Below the pieces are notes generated by a model. The model was not told where the DNA came from. It saw nothing but the letters and a program-made list of their open reading frames with translations, and searched no databases. Shown here piece after piece: positions 1-18,589 of a stretch of 64,000 nucleotides of DNA. The first letter of the stretch is position 1. Each line of letters opens with the position of its first letter. The stretch spans positions 16,121,705 to 16,185,704 of the forward strand of contig JAMKCF010000013.1 of assembly GCA_023634235.1 (NCBI GenBank), given 5' to 3'. This DNA comes from Pisaster brevispinus (Eukaryota; Echinodermata; Asteroidea; Forcipulatida; Asteriidae). The translations under genes were made by a program, and so were the position numbers.

Positions 1-370
1 TACAGGATTGGTCAGGCTAAAAAACATCATTGTTTAGTTTTAGTCTAAAAGCTTACTGATTATGAAGTTCATACTATAACCATTTTTTCCGTGAAATATT
101 TCCCTCTGAAATGAAGTCATATTCACGAGAACTGTATCCGAAAACCTAAAAAATGCAAAAGCTGATTTCAGTTGTTACAAATTATTAAGGACAAAGTATT
201 TACAGGCTGAAAATTGAGCATGGTTTATCACTATTTTCTTCTGACTCACACAATGAATTAAGCCCAAATTTTCTCAGGTTTGATATTTTATGTTTATGGT
301 TGATCACACAAAACACGAACACTATCTGCTACTTTTTTGTCAGCTCTACCAACCCGGTATAGTACCTTGA
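1..370. mobile_element. MITE-B copy at window start
   Basis: A roughly 370-bp palindromic-ended element. The ends are TACAGGATTGGTCAGG and the reverse complement of CTACCAACCCGGTATAGTACC. Family members lie at 16533-16910, 42492-42860 and 59283-59620, with a partial copy at 38680-38858. The window edge cuts its left end. Confidence 0.75.
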
Positions 371-597
371 AGTGTGATTGGGAGTTGTACCCCAAGAGCC
401 TGTTGTGTCTATACATACCCCAAATAGTTGCCTATAACGGCGCTTCAAAGTCCATAGCAGCCTACAAGTGCTGCTCTCAAAGTGTCCACATTTCCCCAGT
501 TGTCAATGTACAGGCATGATGCTTCACAGAGGAATCAGAGGCAAGTGCCTCCGTTGCCCCTGATCATCGCCTCGTTGCCCCATGAAATGTTCCAATG

Positions 598-793
598 GTA
601 GAGCTGCCAACATTTGCATCTTGCAATCAGGGAGCTTTTGTACAACAATCAGGGAGTTATTAGGAATTACATTCACCATAATAGGGAAAAGGTTTCCATA
701 ATCGAGGAGATTTTCAAATTTGGTCGAACGTGGAAAGAGTGGTTTATTTTCAGGGAACTTTCCACAGAACCAGGGAGAGTTGGCAGCTCTGCA
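598..793. mobile_element. MITE-A copy (left arm)
   Basis: A roughly 195-bp element with inverted ends CAGAGCTGCCAAC / GTTGGCAGCTCTG and internal CCCTGAAAATAAACC and TGATTGTTGTACAA blocks. It is the mirror copy of 16112-16304. The CAGAG start resembles hAT-type ends, but target duplications are not clear. Confidence 0.8.
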
Positions 794-1569
794 ATAGTTA
801 TTTACAATTTCCTCATGAGGTGCCCTTGACAAAAGAGAACGCCTTGGTGCCCTTACCCTTCAAATAACGGAGCATTGGGCCTGAATCTAAATGGACTAAA
901 CACACCTGTTTGAATACCCTTATGATCCTAGAAACTAAGATGCCTGACAACCTTTTTTTCTCCCAAACCCTTCTCACTCTGCATGGTCCAGTTTAATCCT
1001 TACTGATGAAAAAGTACAATATAAAAATAAAGAGATATGCTGCAACACGACACGCCTCTCTGGATCTTAAAAACCTGCAAAGGAAGACAAAATGATGTAA
1101 GAACAGAAACTCACACAGTGACTCATTAATACTGATGGGTGCAATCGTGGAATATTGCTCAATCTCCAAATTGAGCAAGAATCATGACATGCCTGCTCAA
1201 TCTCAAGATTGAGGCAGTGCAATCTCAAGATTGACCACTCTATCTTGAGATCAAGCCTTCACTCTCAAGCGAGTATATATCTACTTGGGTAGAGGGGGCA
1301 CTTTATAGGTGAATTAACAATTCATAGTGCAGTATTTATAATAGGGTAATTTTTCTACTTCCATTCAAAAATGAACAAAGAACCCCACCCCCAAAAAAAT
1401 CAACAACACACCCCCCCCATCGAAGCAACCCAAAACGAACCAACAAACACTGCAACAACCCAACACCCCAACAACGAACAAAAACACAAAATACCACCCC
1501 CAATAAACAACAAAGATCCTACCCCCCTCCCCCCAAAAAAGTTTTTTTAAAATTAGTATATGTTCAACC

Positions 1570-6129
<4,560 letters not shown>

Positions 6130-7240
6130 TTATCTGTGGTATTAAAGAAAAAAACACCAACATGAAAAAAAATGTGCTCAATAAATTGGGGTTCATCCAC
6201 AACAAGGGTTGTTTCTTTTGACCATAAAACCTGAAGACTCCTAAGAATCATGAAAGGCTGCCTCAGTAAAATCTTATCCATTTCATCATCTTGCTTAGCA
6301 GATTTGTGACAGGCAAAAAAGAAGCCAGTTATGTAGCGTGTAATGTTGTGCTTACAAAGTAAATTTACTATATGCACATGTATTTTTTTCTAAATAAATT
6401 TATGAAAAAAATATAACAAAAATATCTGTTAAATAATGTTAAAGAGGAAGGGAAATGAGCAATTCAATTTTGTGATGTACTCATTTTCCAATAGATAGAG
6501 TCCTCGTGTGAGTGGGGACAAATCTCTAACTTCATGTAATACAACGGTCTAGATTGCCATTGCATTCGATACCCTCCCAGAGCAAATTTTGTCAACATCC
6601 AAAACATCCGATGGCATCATTCTGATTAAAATAGGTCTGTACATTTGTGTACAGAGGGTGTTTTGGTTCAATTTATTGTGTCAAAACATTCATTTATGCA
6701 GTTTTTCCCATTTTGTTGCGGTGGGGGGGGGGGGGCAAGGGGAGGGGGCATAGATTCCCACTAGGGTGAATTCTGCCCCCTGCCTACTTCGCTGCTGACA
6801 TATATAAGGTATTATTTAAATTAATGAAATAATTGTCCAAATCTAATGGTAGCCATGAGAAATATGCCTAGCTAGACTAAGACTTAGTAAGAGGAATTTG
6901 ATGTAAACTTTTCACTCAATGAATGGTTTAAAAATGGGTGACGGTACCACCCTCAAACGGTTGGCAATCTTTTGAAACAAGACTGCACCTTCAACGAACA
7001 AGGACTTCAATTAGGATGAACTGAAATAAGTCAAAATGTCTTGTTAATTAAGGTAGTTCAGATGATTACAAAAGAAAATTTGTTTAGTTTCAGCTTCTGA
7101 ACACTGTCCTTTTATCCAATTTATTGGAAACCGGTGACACCAGGGTACCACTAATGGCTAACGATCGTTCAGTGCATAAGACTAGAGAAGTACTAATAGT
7201 AATAAGACTAGAGTAAGAATGCAACTTCAGTAAAATTTCA

Positions 7241-7350
7241 GTATCTAACTGCCACTTTTTCACTCATCCATATGAAATATCTCATTTACTAAAAATTAGA
7301 TTGCTTTAGTTTTACTTTAGTAATGAGTGAAAAAGTGGCAGTCGGATACA
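7241..7350. repeat. Small fold-back element in both arms
   Basis: Two outward ends with core CTGCCACTTTTTCACTCAT (about 7248-7266 and 7323-7341) form an inverted repeat. The same element lies at about 10776-10900 in the right arm. It lies in the probable 5'UTR intron of the kinase copies and predates the duplication. Confidence 0.6.
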
Positions 7351-7890
7351 TAAATTCTCTAGCAATTTCAAGGATTTCAACAGATGAACATGAACTGAGT
7401 AATGCAATGAGAAAGTGTCTTGTTCATTATGTTTATAATTAAACAATAAACTTAAAAAATAATTAATTTGGTTTTTGTTTGTTTCTGAAAAAATTAAATT
7501 TCCTGTCGTCGAGTCGGAAACTGGTGACACCAGGGTTGGGTACTTAACCATGGAAGTTTAATTGCTACCACAACTCCCACTTTGCTATACACGTACCCAT
7601 ACACGAAAGGAGCATCTTTAGCATGAATTACAAACACATGAAAACTACAAAACAACGTGGATGGTGGTCAATATGTCCTGACCCTGATGCTGTGTGCGTT
7701 AATATTTCTGCCTCCGCCGTACATCTGTTTCGTCCTAGGACAGGAAACCTGACACACGTCAGGACCCATGTTTTCTTCAGCTCACCGATTAAAAAATAGA
7801 GGCGCATTCCCTACGGACAGGTCGGTTTATAACACCTCAATGTGGTCACTTACCTATTTAGCTTGACCTGGGTGTTTTCAACTTCCTTGT

Positions 7891-7945
7891 TGTGGGCGGA
7901 GCGAGGATGCGAGCATGCAATAGTTGTGTATCCGCTCCGCCCACA
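7891..7945. promoter_or_regulatory. Inverted GC-box pair (13-bp perfect arms)
   Basis: TGTGGGCGGAGCG at 7891-7903 is the exact reverse complement of 7933-7945. Each arm contains a GGGCGG-type Sp/KLF-like site. It lies in the spacer on the left kinase's upstream side, so a promoter role is possible. A transposon terminus is the alternative. Confidence 0.5.
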
Positions 7946-7959
7946 GCCCGGCCGACCGG

Positions 7960-7979
7960 TGACGTCATGAATTGATTGG
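7960..7979. promoter_or_regulatory. CRE (TGACGTCA) and inverted CCAAT box
   Basis: A perfect palindromic CRE lies at 7960-7967 and ATTGG at 7975-7979, next to the inverted GC boxes. The cluster is typical of housekeeping or divergent promoters and would serve the left-arm kinase (minus strand). Its function is inferred. Confidence 0.5.
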
Positions 7980-8024
7980 CACGGTTAGAATTGAGCGACG
8001 ATGTGGACTTGTTCCGTCCGGCTG

Positions 8025-8627
8025 GTCCCAACTTGAGTGTTAAAAGTTGGGACGTCCCAACTATAGTTGGGATCGCACAGGACACCGCGATCGATCATGC
8101 GTGGATTACTGTGTGTGACCACCATGGAGGTAGGACTACTGCACTACTGCAGACGCACAAGCTGATGAGATCGGCGTTAATTAACAAGATTCTTTATTTC
8201 AAACCCGGGTCTTGGCTCTGTACAAACTCATGTCAAAACTGATGATGGGGCTAGTTAGAGCCGGTCGCGCGCAGGTGCCCAGGACGAGGTTTGGAATGAT
8301 AGTAATATATCGCTCATGATGGACCGCTAACTCGGTTTATGTGTTTTTTCTACCTCCATGGTTTTTCATAGATGGTTCTGACAGTGGCCTCATGCACATG
8401 AGGCTTCAGTCTCAAAGTAGGCCTACGCATTTAGTCTCCCTTCTCTCGGAAAACAAATCTAATTAATCTAAAATATTCTCAAGGGAAAGTGATCTTAAAA
8501 ATTTCATACTATAATACTCACTATTATTACAGTGTATTATGTTTTTAGTTTATTCATGGGGGTGTTTTAGTTTACTGCGATCCCAACTATAGTTGGGACG
8601 TCCCAACTTTAACACTCAAGTTGGGAC
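8025..8627. repeat. Fold-back element at the palindrome centre
   Basis: Arms 8025-8075 and 8578-8627 are near-perfect inverted repeats sharing GTCCCAACTTGAGTGTTAAA and GACGTCCCAACTATAGTTGG. A shorter inner pair (8122-8133 with 8350-8362) continues the symmetry. No transposase frame is seen. It could be a fold-back transposon or the residual centre of the large palindrome. Confidence 0.7.
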
Positions 8628-8640
8628 AAGTCCCAACTAT

Positions 8641-9165
8641 GGCCGGGGGTAGCTCATCAGGGTGATTACAACCTCGTTCCCAGGGGTGTTCGATCTCGCT
8701 GCGCCACTTTTTCCCAGCATGCCTTGCTCGATCATAACCCCTGGAATTGGTTCATTAAAATGTGCTAGAATCTAGCACATTTTAATCAGGCCTGGGCCGA
8801 TTCGTTCTACGCGCGCGCTCAAGTACGGTAACCCGTAAAAGAGGCATCAAGTCAAAAAGCAACTGGTCCTCTGTCATTCTTCTTAGATTTTCGATATGTT
8901 TAACTGTATGCAGTTAAGGGTGACCGTGTAAAAAATGATTCATTTGAAATGAAATCGCGTCAAAATACTTGCATTTTCACACGCGCGTACTAAGCGTCCT
9001 ACAAGCGCCATTACATGCGCTCGAAAGTTTTTAACAAACATGCACGCAAAGTAGTCGCCATATTGGGAGCCAATCAGCGCTGTTTCTCAGTACATCCCTA
9101 CCAGGGGTTAGTGACGAGAGGTATCGATACGGCACGCTGCCCATGGTAGCGAGGCTGGGGTGATT
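8641..9165. repeat. Interspersed repeat with inverted ends
   Basis: The left end (CCTCGTTCCCAGGGG) and the reverse complement of the right end (CCTCGCTACC...ACCCCTGG) are similar. A second, shorter copy occurs at 45918-46170 and shares the GATTCATTTGAA, GTTTTTAAC and GTGACGAGAGGTAT blocks. It is probably a non-autonomous DNA transposon. Confidence 0.65.
8754..8786. repeat. Perfect 16-bp hairpin
   Basis: The 16-bp arm starting ATTAAAATGTGCTAG and its reverse complement are separated by one base. It lies inside the 8641-9165 repeat. It is the sort of short perfect cruciform found inside palindromic transposons. Confidence 0.75.
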
Positions 9166-9435
9166 ATTAATTCGCCGCACCGTACGCGTTGTTGTGGGAT
9201 GTGGATTTTTGCGACTTAAAACATAGTCAGAAGAGGGCGCTCTATCGTGAACTTGCGGGACGGACGTCCGTGTGGACTACACGGAGGACGAAACAACGGG
9301 ACGCACACACAGCTAGGGGTCAGGACATACGTATAACAATTGACCGCCATCCACGTTGTAGTTTTCCAGAGGTTGTAACTCATGCTAAAGATAAATAGAT
9401 TGCTTACTTCGTGTATGGGTACGTGTATAGCAAAG

Positions 9436-12078
9436 GTAAGAATCGGGGGTAGCAATTAAACTTCCATGGTTAACACTAACACTAGTACAGTCATTTGACC
9501 AGTTCGGGATCATTGACCAGTTCGGGATCACTTCAACTTTGCAACAACCCTATAATTAAGTTACTTCTCACATTACCAATTTCTGTTGATACATGTGAAG
9601 GATAACATGCAATAAACCAACAAACCCAAAAAAAGGTTCCAAACTTCATCAACAAATAAATTATGGCCATTTTCTTGAAGTTTGTCTGCGATTTTGATCA
9701 TTATTTAAAAAAAAAATGTTGGTTGAAAAACGCTGTTAAAACTTCTCACCTTTCATGCCTTTAAAATTTGAACGCCAGGGCGAATAAAATGTATGTTAAA
9801 TGCTTAGAATGTGTTAAAAATATTTCAGGTAAATACTGAGCAGTCGTCTTGTTTTTTTGAGGAGACGAAATTACCGAAATCGTCTTTTGGGGGGCATCGT
9901 ACCCTTGACCAGTTCGGGATCACTCACTACTCAGCATCTCTCATTGCGTCAAATGGTGCCGCACTCAGTGAGGTAAAATCTTACTGCTGCAGTCGAAAGT
10001 TTATTTGTTGCTTTTAATATACATTTCTTCAACAAATTCTTGTAGGAATATATTTTTTTTGTGAGAAAATGAAACTTGGAGGAGGAAATTGCGACTGTAA
10101 GAATAGATATTTGGGTCAATGTTGCTTTTAGGCGTGCTTCACCTTTTCATTTGCCTTTGCTGTTGTTTTGTGTTTTTGTTGCTGGATTTTTGCGCTGCTG
10201 TTGAATACACTTGCATGAAATTCTCTGGAGAAAGGAAGTCCATGTCCATGCCAACACACTTGTGAAGTTTGTGTCCTTGAGAGACAGTTTTATGAATGGG
10301 AGTATTGGTTTGCAATAGAGGGCAAGCTACTGATTCAGAATAGAATCAACTGATCCTGAACTGGTCAAACAGGTGACAATACTTTTCTCAAAGCCTCTTC
10401 AAAAGTACTAATCTTTTTTTGTCAGTGGATACTTGGTGAGTTTTATAACATGTTTAGGTAAACTGATAAACTTTTTTGCTTAAAATGTCAAAGAGATTGC
10501 AACTAAAAACAATGTGAATTCAAAAAGTGATCCCGAACTGGTCAAATGACTGTAACAGTACCCTGGTGTCACCAGTTTCCGATTTTGTTCAGAAATAAAC
10601 AAAAACCAAGTTATTTATTGTTTACGTTTATATTTAGTTTTTAATTATAAAAATAATATTTTTTATTTTTTATTGATTTTAAATTAACTAATCAATAAAA
10701 AAAAGACACTTTCTCAATTGCATCATTCAGTTCATCTGTTGAAATCCTTGAAGTTGCTAGAAACTTTCTGTATCCGACTGCCACTTTTTCACTCATTACC
10801 AAAAAACAAAAGCAATCTAATTTGTAGTACTAGTAAATCATGTGATAAATAAGATGTTATTTCATATGATGAGTGTAAAACTTAAGTGGCAGTCAGATAC
10901 TGAAATTTTACTGAAGTTGCATTCTCACTCTAGTTCTATAGTACTTCTCTAGTCTTACGCACTGAACGATCGTTAGCCGTTAGCGGTACCCTGGTGTCAC
11001 TGGTTTCCAATCAATTGGATAAAAGGACAGTGTTCAGAAGCTGAAACTAAACAAACTTTCTTTTACTATAACACATTATCATTTACCTAAAGTCCACGGA
11101 TTTCTCCCACTCCACCACGCCGTAAGAAAGCTCTTTGTACCTCAGCCTTAACTGGGAGATGTACCGTCGTTGGACGACACTTTGACTTATTTCAGTTCAT
11201 CCTAATGTGTCGACTGTTGAAATCATTGTTCATTGAAGGTGCAGTCTTGTTTCAAAAGTGTCGTATCGTCACCCATTTTTGATCCGTTCATTGAGTGAAA
11301 AGTTTACATCGAATTCCTCCTAAGTCTTAGTCTAGCTAGTCATATTTCTCATGGCTATTATTACTAGATTTTGACAATTGTTTCATTAATTTAAATAATA
11401 CCTTATATATGTCAGCAGCAGGGAAGTAGGCAGGGGCAGAATTCACCCAGTAGCCTAGTGGGAATCTATGGCCCCCTCCCCCTTGCCCCTCCCCCACCGC
11501 AACAAAATGGGAAAAAATGCATGTTTTTATACAATAAATTGAACCAAAACATCCTCTGTACACAAATGTACAGACCTATTTTTCTTAGAATGATGCCATC
11601 GGATGTTTTGGATGTTGAAAAAATTTGCTCTGGAAGGGTATCGAAGGCAATGGCAATCTAGACCGTTGTATTACATGAAGTTAGAGATTTGTCCCCACTC
11701 ACACGAGGACTCTATCTATTGGAAAATAAGTACATCACAAAATTTAATTGCTCATTTCCCTTCCTCTTTAACATTATTTAACAGATATTTTTGTTATAAT
11801 ATTTTCATAAATTTATTGAGAAAATAATACATGTGTGTATATAGTAAATTTACTTTGTAAGCACAACATTACACGCTACATAACTGGTTTCTTTTTTGCC
11901 TGTCACAAATCTGCTAAGCAAGATGATGAAATGGATAAGATTTTACTGAGGCAGCCTTTCATGATTCTTAGGAGTCTTCAGGTTTTATGGTCAAAAGAAA
12001 CAACCCTTGTTGTGGATGAACCCCAATTTATTGAGCACATTTTTTTTCATGTTGGTGTTTTTTTCTTTAATACCACAG
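9436..12078 (+). other. Possible 5'UTR intron of the right kinase
   Basis: A GTAAGA donor follows CAAAG at 9435, and a pyrimidine-rich stretch with TACCACAG ends at 12078, 30 bases before the start codon. In the left arm the donor position reads TGGGAG instead, while the acceptor is conserved. The call rests only on splice-site sequence and conservation of position. Confidence 0.4.
9488..10552. mobile_element. TA-flanked TIR element, probably non-autonomous Tc1/mariner-like
   Basis: The ends are perfect 25-bp inverted repeats starting CAGTCATTTGACCAGTTCGG, flanked by TA on both sides (9486-9487, 10553-10554). This matches the TA target-site duplication of the Tc1/mariner superfamily. Copies of the TTGACCAGTTCGGGATCA core recur beneath the left end (about 9515), internally (about 9904) and in mutated inverted form near 10356. 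No transposase frame of useful length is present. It occurs only in the right arm, so it inserted after the duplication. Confidence 0.85.
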
Positions 12079-12108
12079 TTAAGCACGACAGGTCCAACAG
12101 TTGTAACC

Positions 12109-15307
<3,199 letters not shown>

Positions 15308-16111
15308 GGTTCCATATACTAATTTTAAAAAGACTTCTTTTTGGGGAGCGGGGGGGGGGGGGGGGGGGGGGGTGTAGGCTCTTTGTTGTTTGTTGTTGGG
15401 GTGTTGGGTTGTTGCAATTTTGTTGGTTCGTCTTGGGTTGTTTCGATGGGGGTGGGGTGTGTGTGTGTTGATGTTTTGGGGTTTTTTTGGGGGGGGGGGG
15501 TTCTTTGTTCATTTTTGAATGGAAGTAGAAAAATTACCCCATTATAAATACTGCACTATGAATTGTTAAGTCACCTTTAAAGTGCCCCCTCTACCCAAGT
15601 AGATATATACTCCCTTGAGAGTGAAGGCTTGATCTCAAGATCAAATGGTCAATCTTGAGATTGCACTGCCTCAATCTTGAGATTGAGCAGGCATGTCATG
15701 ATTCTTGCTCGAACTGGAGATTGAGTTGCTCTACATTAAGATTGAGCAATATTCCACGATTGCACCCATCAGTATTAATGAGTCACTGTGTGAGTTTCTG
15801 TTCTTACATCATTTTGTCTTCCTTTGCAGGTTTTTAAGATCCAGAGAGGCCTGTCGTGTTGCAGCATATCTCTTTATTTTTATATTGTACTTTTTCATCA
15901 GTAAGGATTAAACTGGACCATGCAGAGTGAGAAGGGTTCGGGAGAAAAAAAGGGTGTCGGGCATCTTGTTTTCTAGGATCATAAGGGTATTCAAACAGGT
16001 GTGTTTAGTCCATTTAGATTAAGGCCTAGTGCTCCGTTCCTTGAAGGGCAAGGGCACCAAGGCATTCTCTTTTGTCAAGGGCACCTCATGAGGAAATTGT
16101 AAATAACTATT

Positions 16112-16304
16112 GCAGAGCTGCCAACTCTCCCTGGTTCTGTGGAAAGTTCCCTGAAAATAAACCACTCTTTCCACGTTCGACCAAATTTGAAAATCTCCTC
16201 GATTATGGAAACCTTTTCCCTATTATGGTGAATGTAATTCCTAATAACTCCCTGATTGTTGTACAAAATCTCCCTGATTGCAAGATGCAAATGTTGGCAG
16301 CTCT
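16112..16304. mobile_element. MITE-A copy (right arm)
   Basis: Partner of 598-793 in the right arm, with the same GCAGAGCTGCCAAC-type ends. It therefore predates the duplication. Confidence 0.8.
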
Positions 16305-16532
16305 ACCATTGGAACATTTCAAGGGGCAACGAGGCGATGATCAGGGGCAACGGAGGCACTTGCCTCTGATGCCTCTGTGAGCATCATGCCTGTACATTGA
16401 CAACTGGGGAATGTGGACACTTGGAGAGCAGCACTTGTAGGTTGCTATGGACTTTGAAGCGCCATTATAGGCAACTATTTGGGGTATGCATCTAGACACA
16501 ACAGGCTCTTGGGGTACAACTCCCAATCACAC

Positions 16533-16910
16533 TTTAAGGTACTATACAGGGTTGGTAGAGCTGACAAAATAGTGTGCAGATAGTGTTCGTTTTTTGTGTG
16601 ATCAACCATAAACATAAAATATCAAATCTGAGAAAATTTGGGCTTAACTCATTGTGTGAGTCAGAAGAAAATACTGATAAACCATGCTCAATTTTCAGCA
16701 TGTTAACACTTTGTCCTTAATAATTTGTAACCACTGAAATCAGCTGTTACGTTTTTTTAGGTTTTCAGATACACTTTTCTCAAATATGACTTCATTTCAG
16801 AGGGAAGTATTTCACAGAAAAAATGGTTATAGTATGAACTTCATAATCAGTAAGCTTTTAGACTAAAACTAAACAATGATGTTTTTTAGCCTGACCAATC
16901 CTGTATAATA
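16533..16910. mobile_element. MITE-B copy at the outer end of the right arm
   Basis: Mirror of 1-370. Its TATACAGG-type terminus is the last sequence of the right arm that still matches the left arm. Confidence 0.75.
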
Positions 16911-17166
16911 GGCCCTACATTTAATCTATTGCATGACTCCAGATGGCAGTTTAATTAATTATAATGTGTTGATCGACTTGTGATTAAAAGGTGTAATCTC
17001 TCCTGCCAATTTCATACCAATTTAAAATCAAATTGTGGATTCCATATTATCTGGAAAACAAGCAAGGGTATTTTAGTAGTCAGATGGTTGGGAGTAATCA
17101 AGTTATCATCTAACAAATATCAACTTGCAACTGCCCAATCGTGTTTATTATTTGGTTGTTTTTTAG

Positions 17167-17198
17167 GACCTTTCTCACCTTATGTGCTTCTCTTACAT
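17167..17198 (+). other. Candidate 32-nt micro-exon, unassigned
   Basis: A TTTTTTAG acceptor and a GTAAGTAA donor flank 32 bases. There is no homology I recognise. The next splice-like signals downstream (17499, 17950) could belong to the same gene. The call rests on splice sites alone. Confidence 0.2.
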
Positions 17199-17304
17199 GT
17201 AAGTAATTTTATCATAAATTACGGTATTTAAATCATATTTTGTAGAAAGTTGTATGAGAATAAATCAATTTGAATCCAATTTTAGTTACAAATTAGTTTT
17301 AAGA

Positions 17305-17412
17305 GTTAAAGGGGCTGTGTCATCATGATCAAAGCAGGCCTGTGGCTTCACATGGAATTATGAACTTTAACCCACAGGCCTGCTTCGATCATGACGAAAC
17401 AGACTCTTTAAA
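17305..17412. repeat. Short fold-back element
   Basis: Arms of about 38 bp, with cores GATCAAAGCAGGCCTGTGG and CCACAGGCCTGCTTCGATC, around a 28-bp loop. The whole stretch would form one long hairpin. It is probably a tiny MITE. Confidence 0.75.
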
Positions 17413-17950
17413 AGTACATGGTTTTCTTATTGGTTTGATTCAGTTGGTATTTTGTTTCAGTATTATAGTATTTTTTAGTGGACAAGGAAAAAAAGTGGCC
17501 AAATACAAGTTGTTATTGGAATATTAATTTTGTTCAAGGAAAGTCAACATCAGTGATTGATCTAATGCTTTTGGGAAGTAGTTGAATTGTATGACAAATA
17601 GTTTATCCAAGAATACCTCATTTTCAAATTAAGGTTTACACATAACAAAAATTGTTGACTACTTTTGAATAATAGATGTAATACATCTGAAATAATTTGT
17701 GAATACTACCAGCTTTCACATCAGGTGTCCACTAATAAAGGTTGCAGATTGTAGACAGCAGAAACGGGATTGCTTTGGGTTAATTTATAAAAGGATCAAT
17801 TGGCCAGGTGCAATTATACCATTTCCAGATTTTTTTAGTTTTATAGAATGCCCATCTTAATTATTACTAAGTATACATATTTAATTTTGCTTGTATGTTG
17901 TTCCTTTGTAATGTTTTTTTTTTTCTCATTCAACTTTGAAAACATTTCAG

Positions 17951-18063
17951 TTTCTGTTTCAAGAAGAAAAAACTCGCTTTTGGACTCGCGGGATGCTTCC
18001 GCTGATGGAGTCATGACCAGGGCCAAAGTTATGCACACAAAGGTGCCAAGAAAAAAAGTGTGA
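17951..18063 (+). other. Candidate terminal exon, unassigned
   Basis: A long T-run and ACATTTCAG acceptor precede an open frame of about 37 codons. It ends in a basic tail (VMHTKVPRKKV, then a stop) followed by non-coding sequence. It looks like a last coding exon, but I do not recognise the protein and upstream exons are not secure. The palindrome ends about 1 kb upstream, so earlier exons may have been displaced. Confidence 0.3.
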
Positions 18064-18340
18064 ACATGAACATGTAACAGGGCAAAATTATGGGTTATGT
18101 GGGTTATTCTGGGCGACTAATGAAATTCACTGCCTGACTAGTGGCTACTTAGACACTAGTCGTGACTATTTTTTCTGTATTCATGGCGATTGCGCGGTTA
18201 ACTGTGTAGTTGAAAAGCGTTTTCAACCCTAGTCATCACACCACAGGCCTAGTTATGTATCCTAGTTATTGAGGAACTAAAGGGCATACAAAACCATGTG
18301 ACACAGCCTGACAAGAAGCATTTTTTGCCATTGAGAAAAG

Positions 18341-18530
18341 GTCAAAATACCATTTTATGTATACCATTTGTCACTGGTTCCCGGCAAATACAAAATATCT
18401 TGATATGTATACTGTTTGTCACTGGTTACCTTCCAGGTCAAAATACCATGTTATGTATCCTGTTTGTCACTGGTCCCCGGCAAAGACAAATGACTATGAT
18501 ATGTATATGTAAATGGTTCCCTGCAAGCTT
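18341..18530. repeat. Minisatellite, about 55-bp unit, 3-4 copies
   Basis: Repeated AAAATACCAT..TTATGTAT.C...TTGTCACTGGTYCCCGGCAAA units. The open frame across it is a consequence of the repeat period and not a gene. Confidence 0.75.
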
Positions 18531-18589
18531 TTACTTAACGAACAAGTCAATGAAGTTAATAATGAGAAGGCCCCTCAATCCACTAAGCG

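Larger units (their letters stand above)
7760..9200. promoter_or_regulatory. Central spacer between the divergent kinase copies
   Basis: This region is not recognisably shared by the two arms and must contain or border both promoters. The left half has GC boxes, a CRE and a CCAAT box. The middle is a fold-back element (8025-8627). The right half is a repeat (about 8641-9165) with inverted ends, a second copy of which occurs at 45918-46170. No coding sequence is recognised. Confidence 0.55.

Noticed and set aside
524..832. 102-codon frame conserved between the two arms (also at 16072-16380)
   Set aside because: It reads through a MITE-A copy and a MITE-E-like flank. Conservation is explained by the duplication, and the opposite strand is equally open.
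7858..8242. Small frames in the central spacer
   Set aside because: They cross the fold-back element and the GC-box inverted repeat, and no recognisable protein is encoded.
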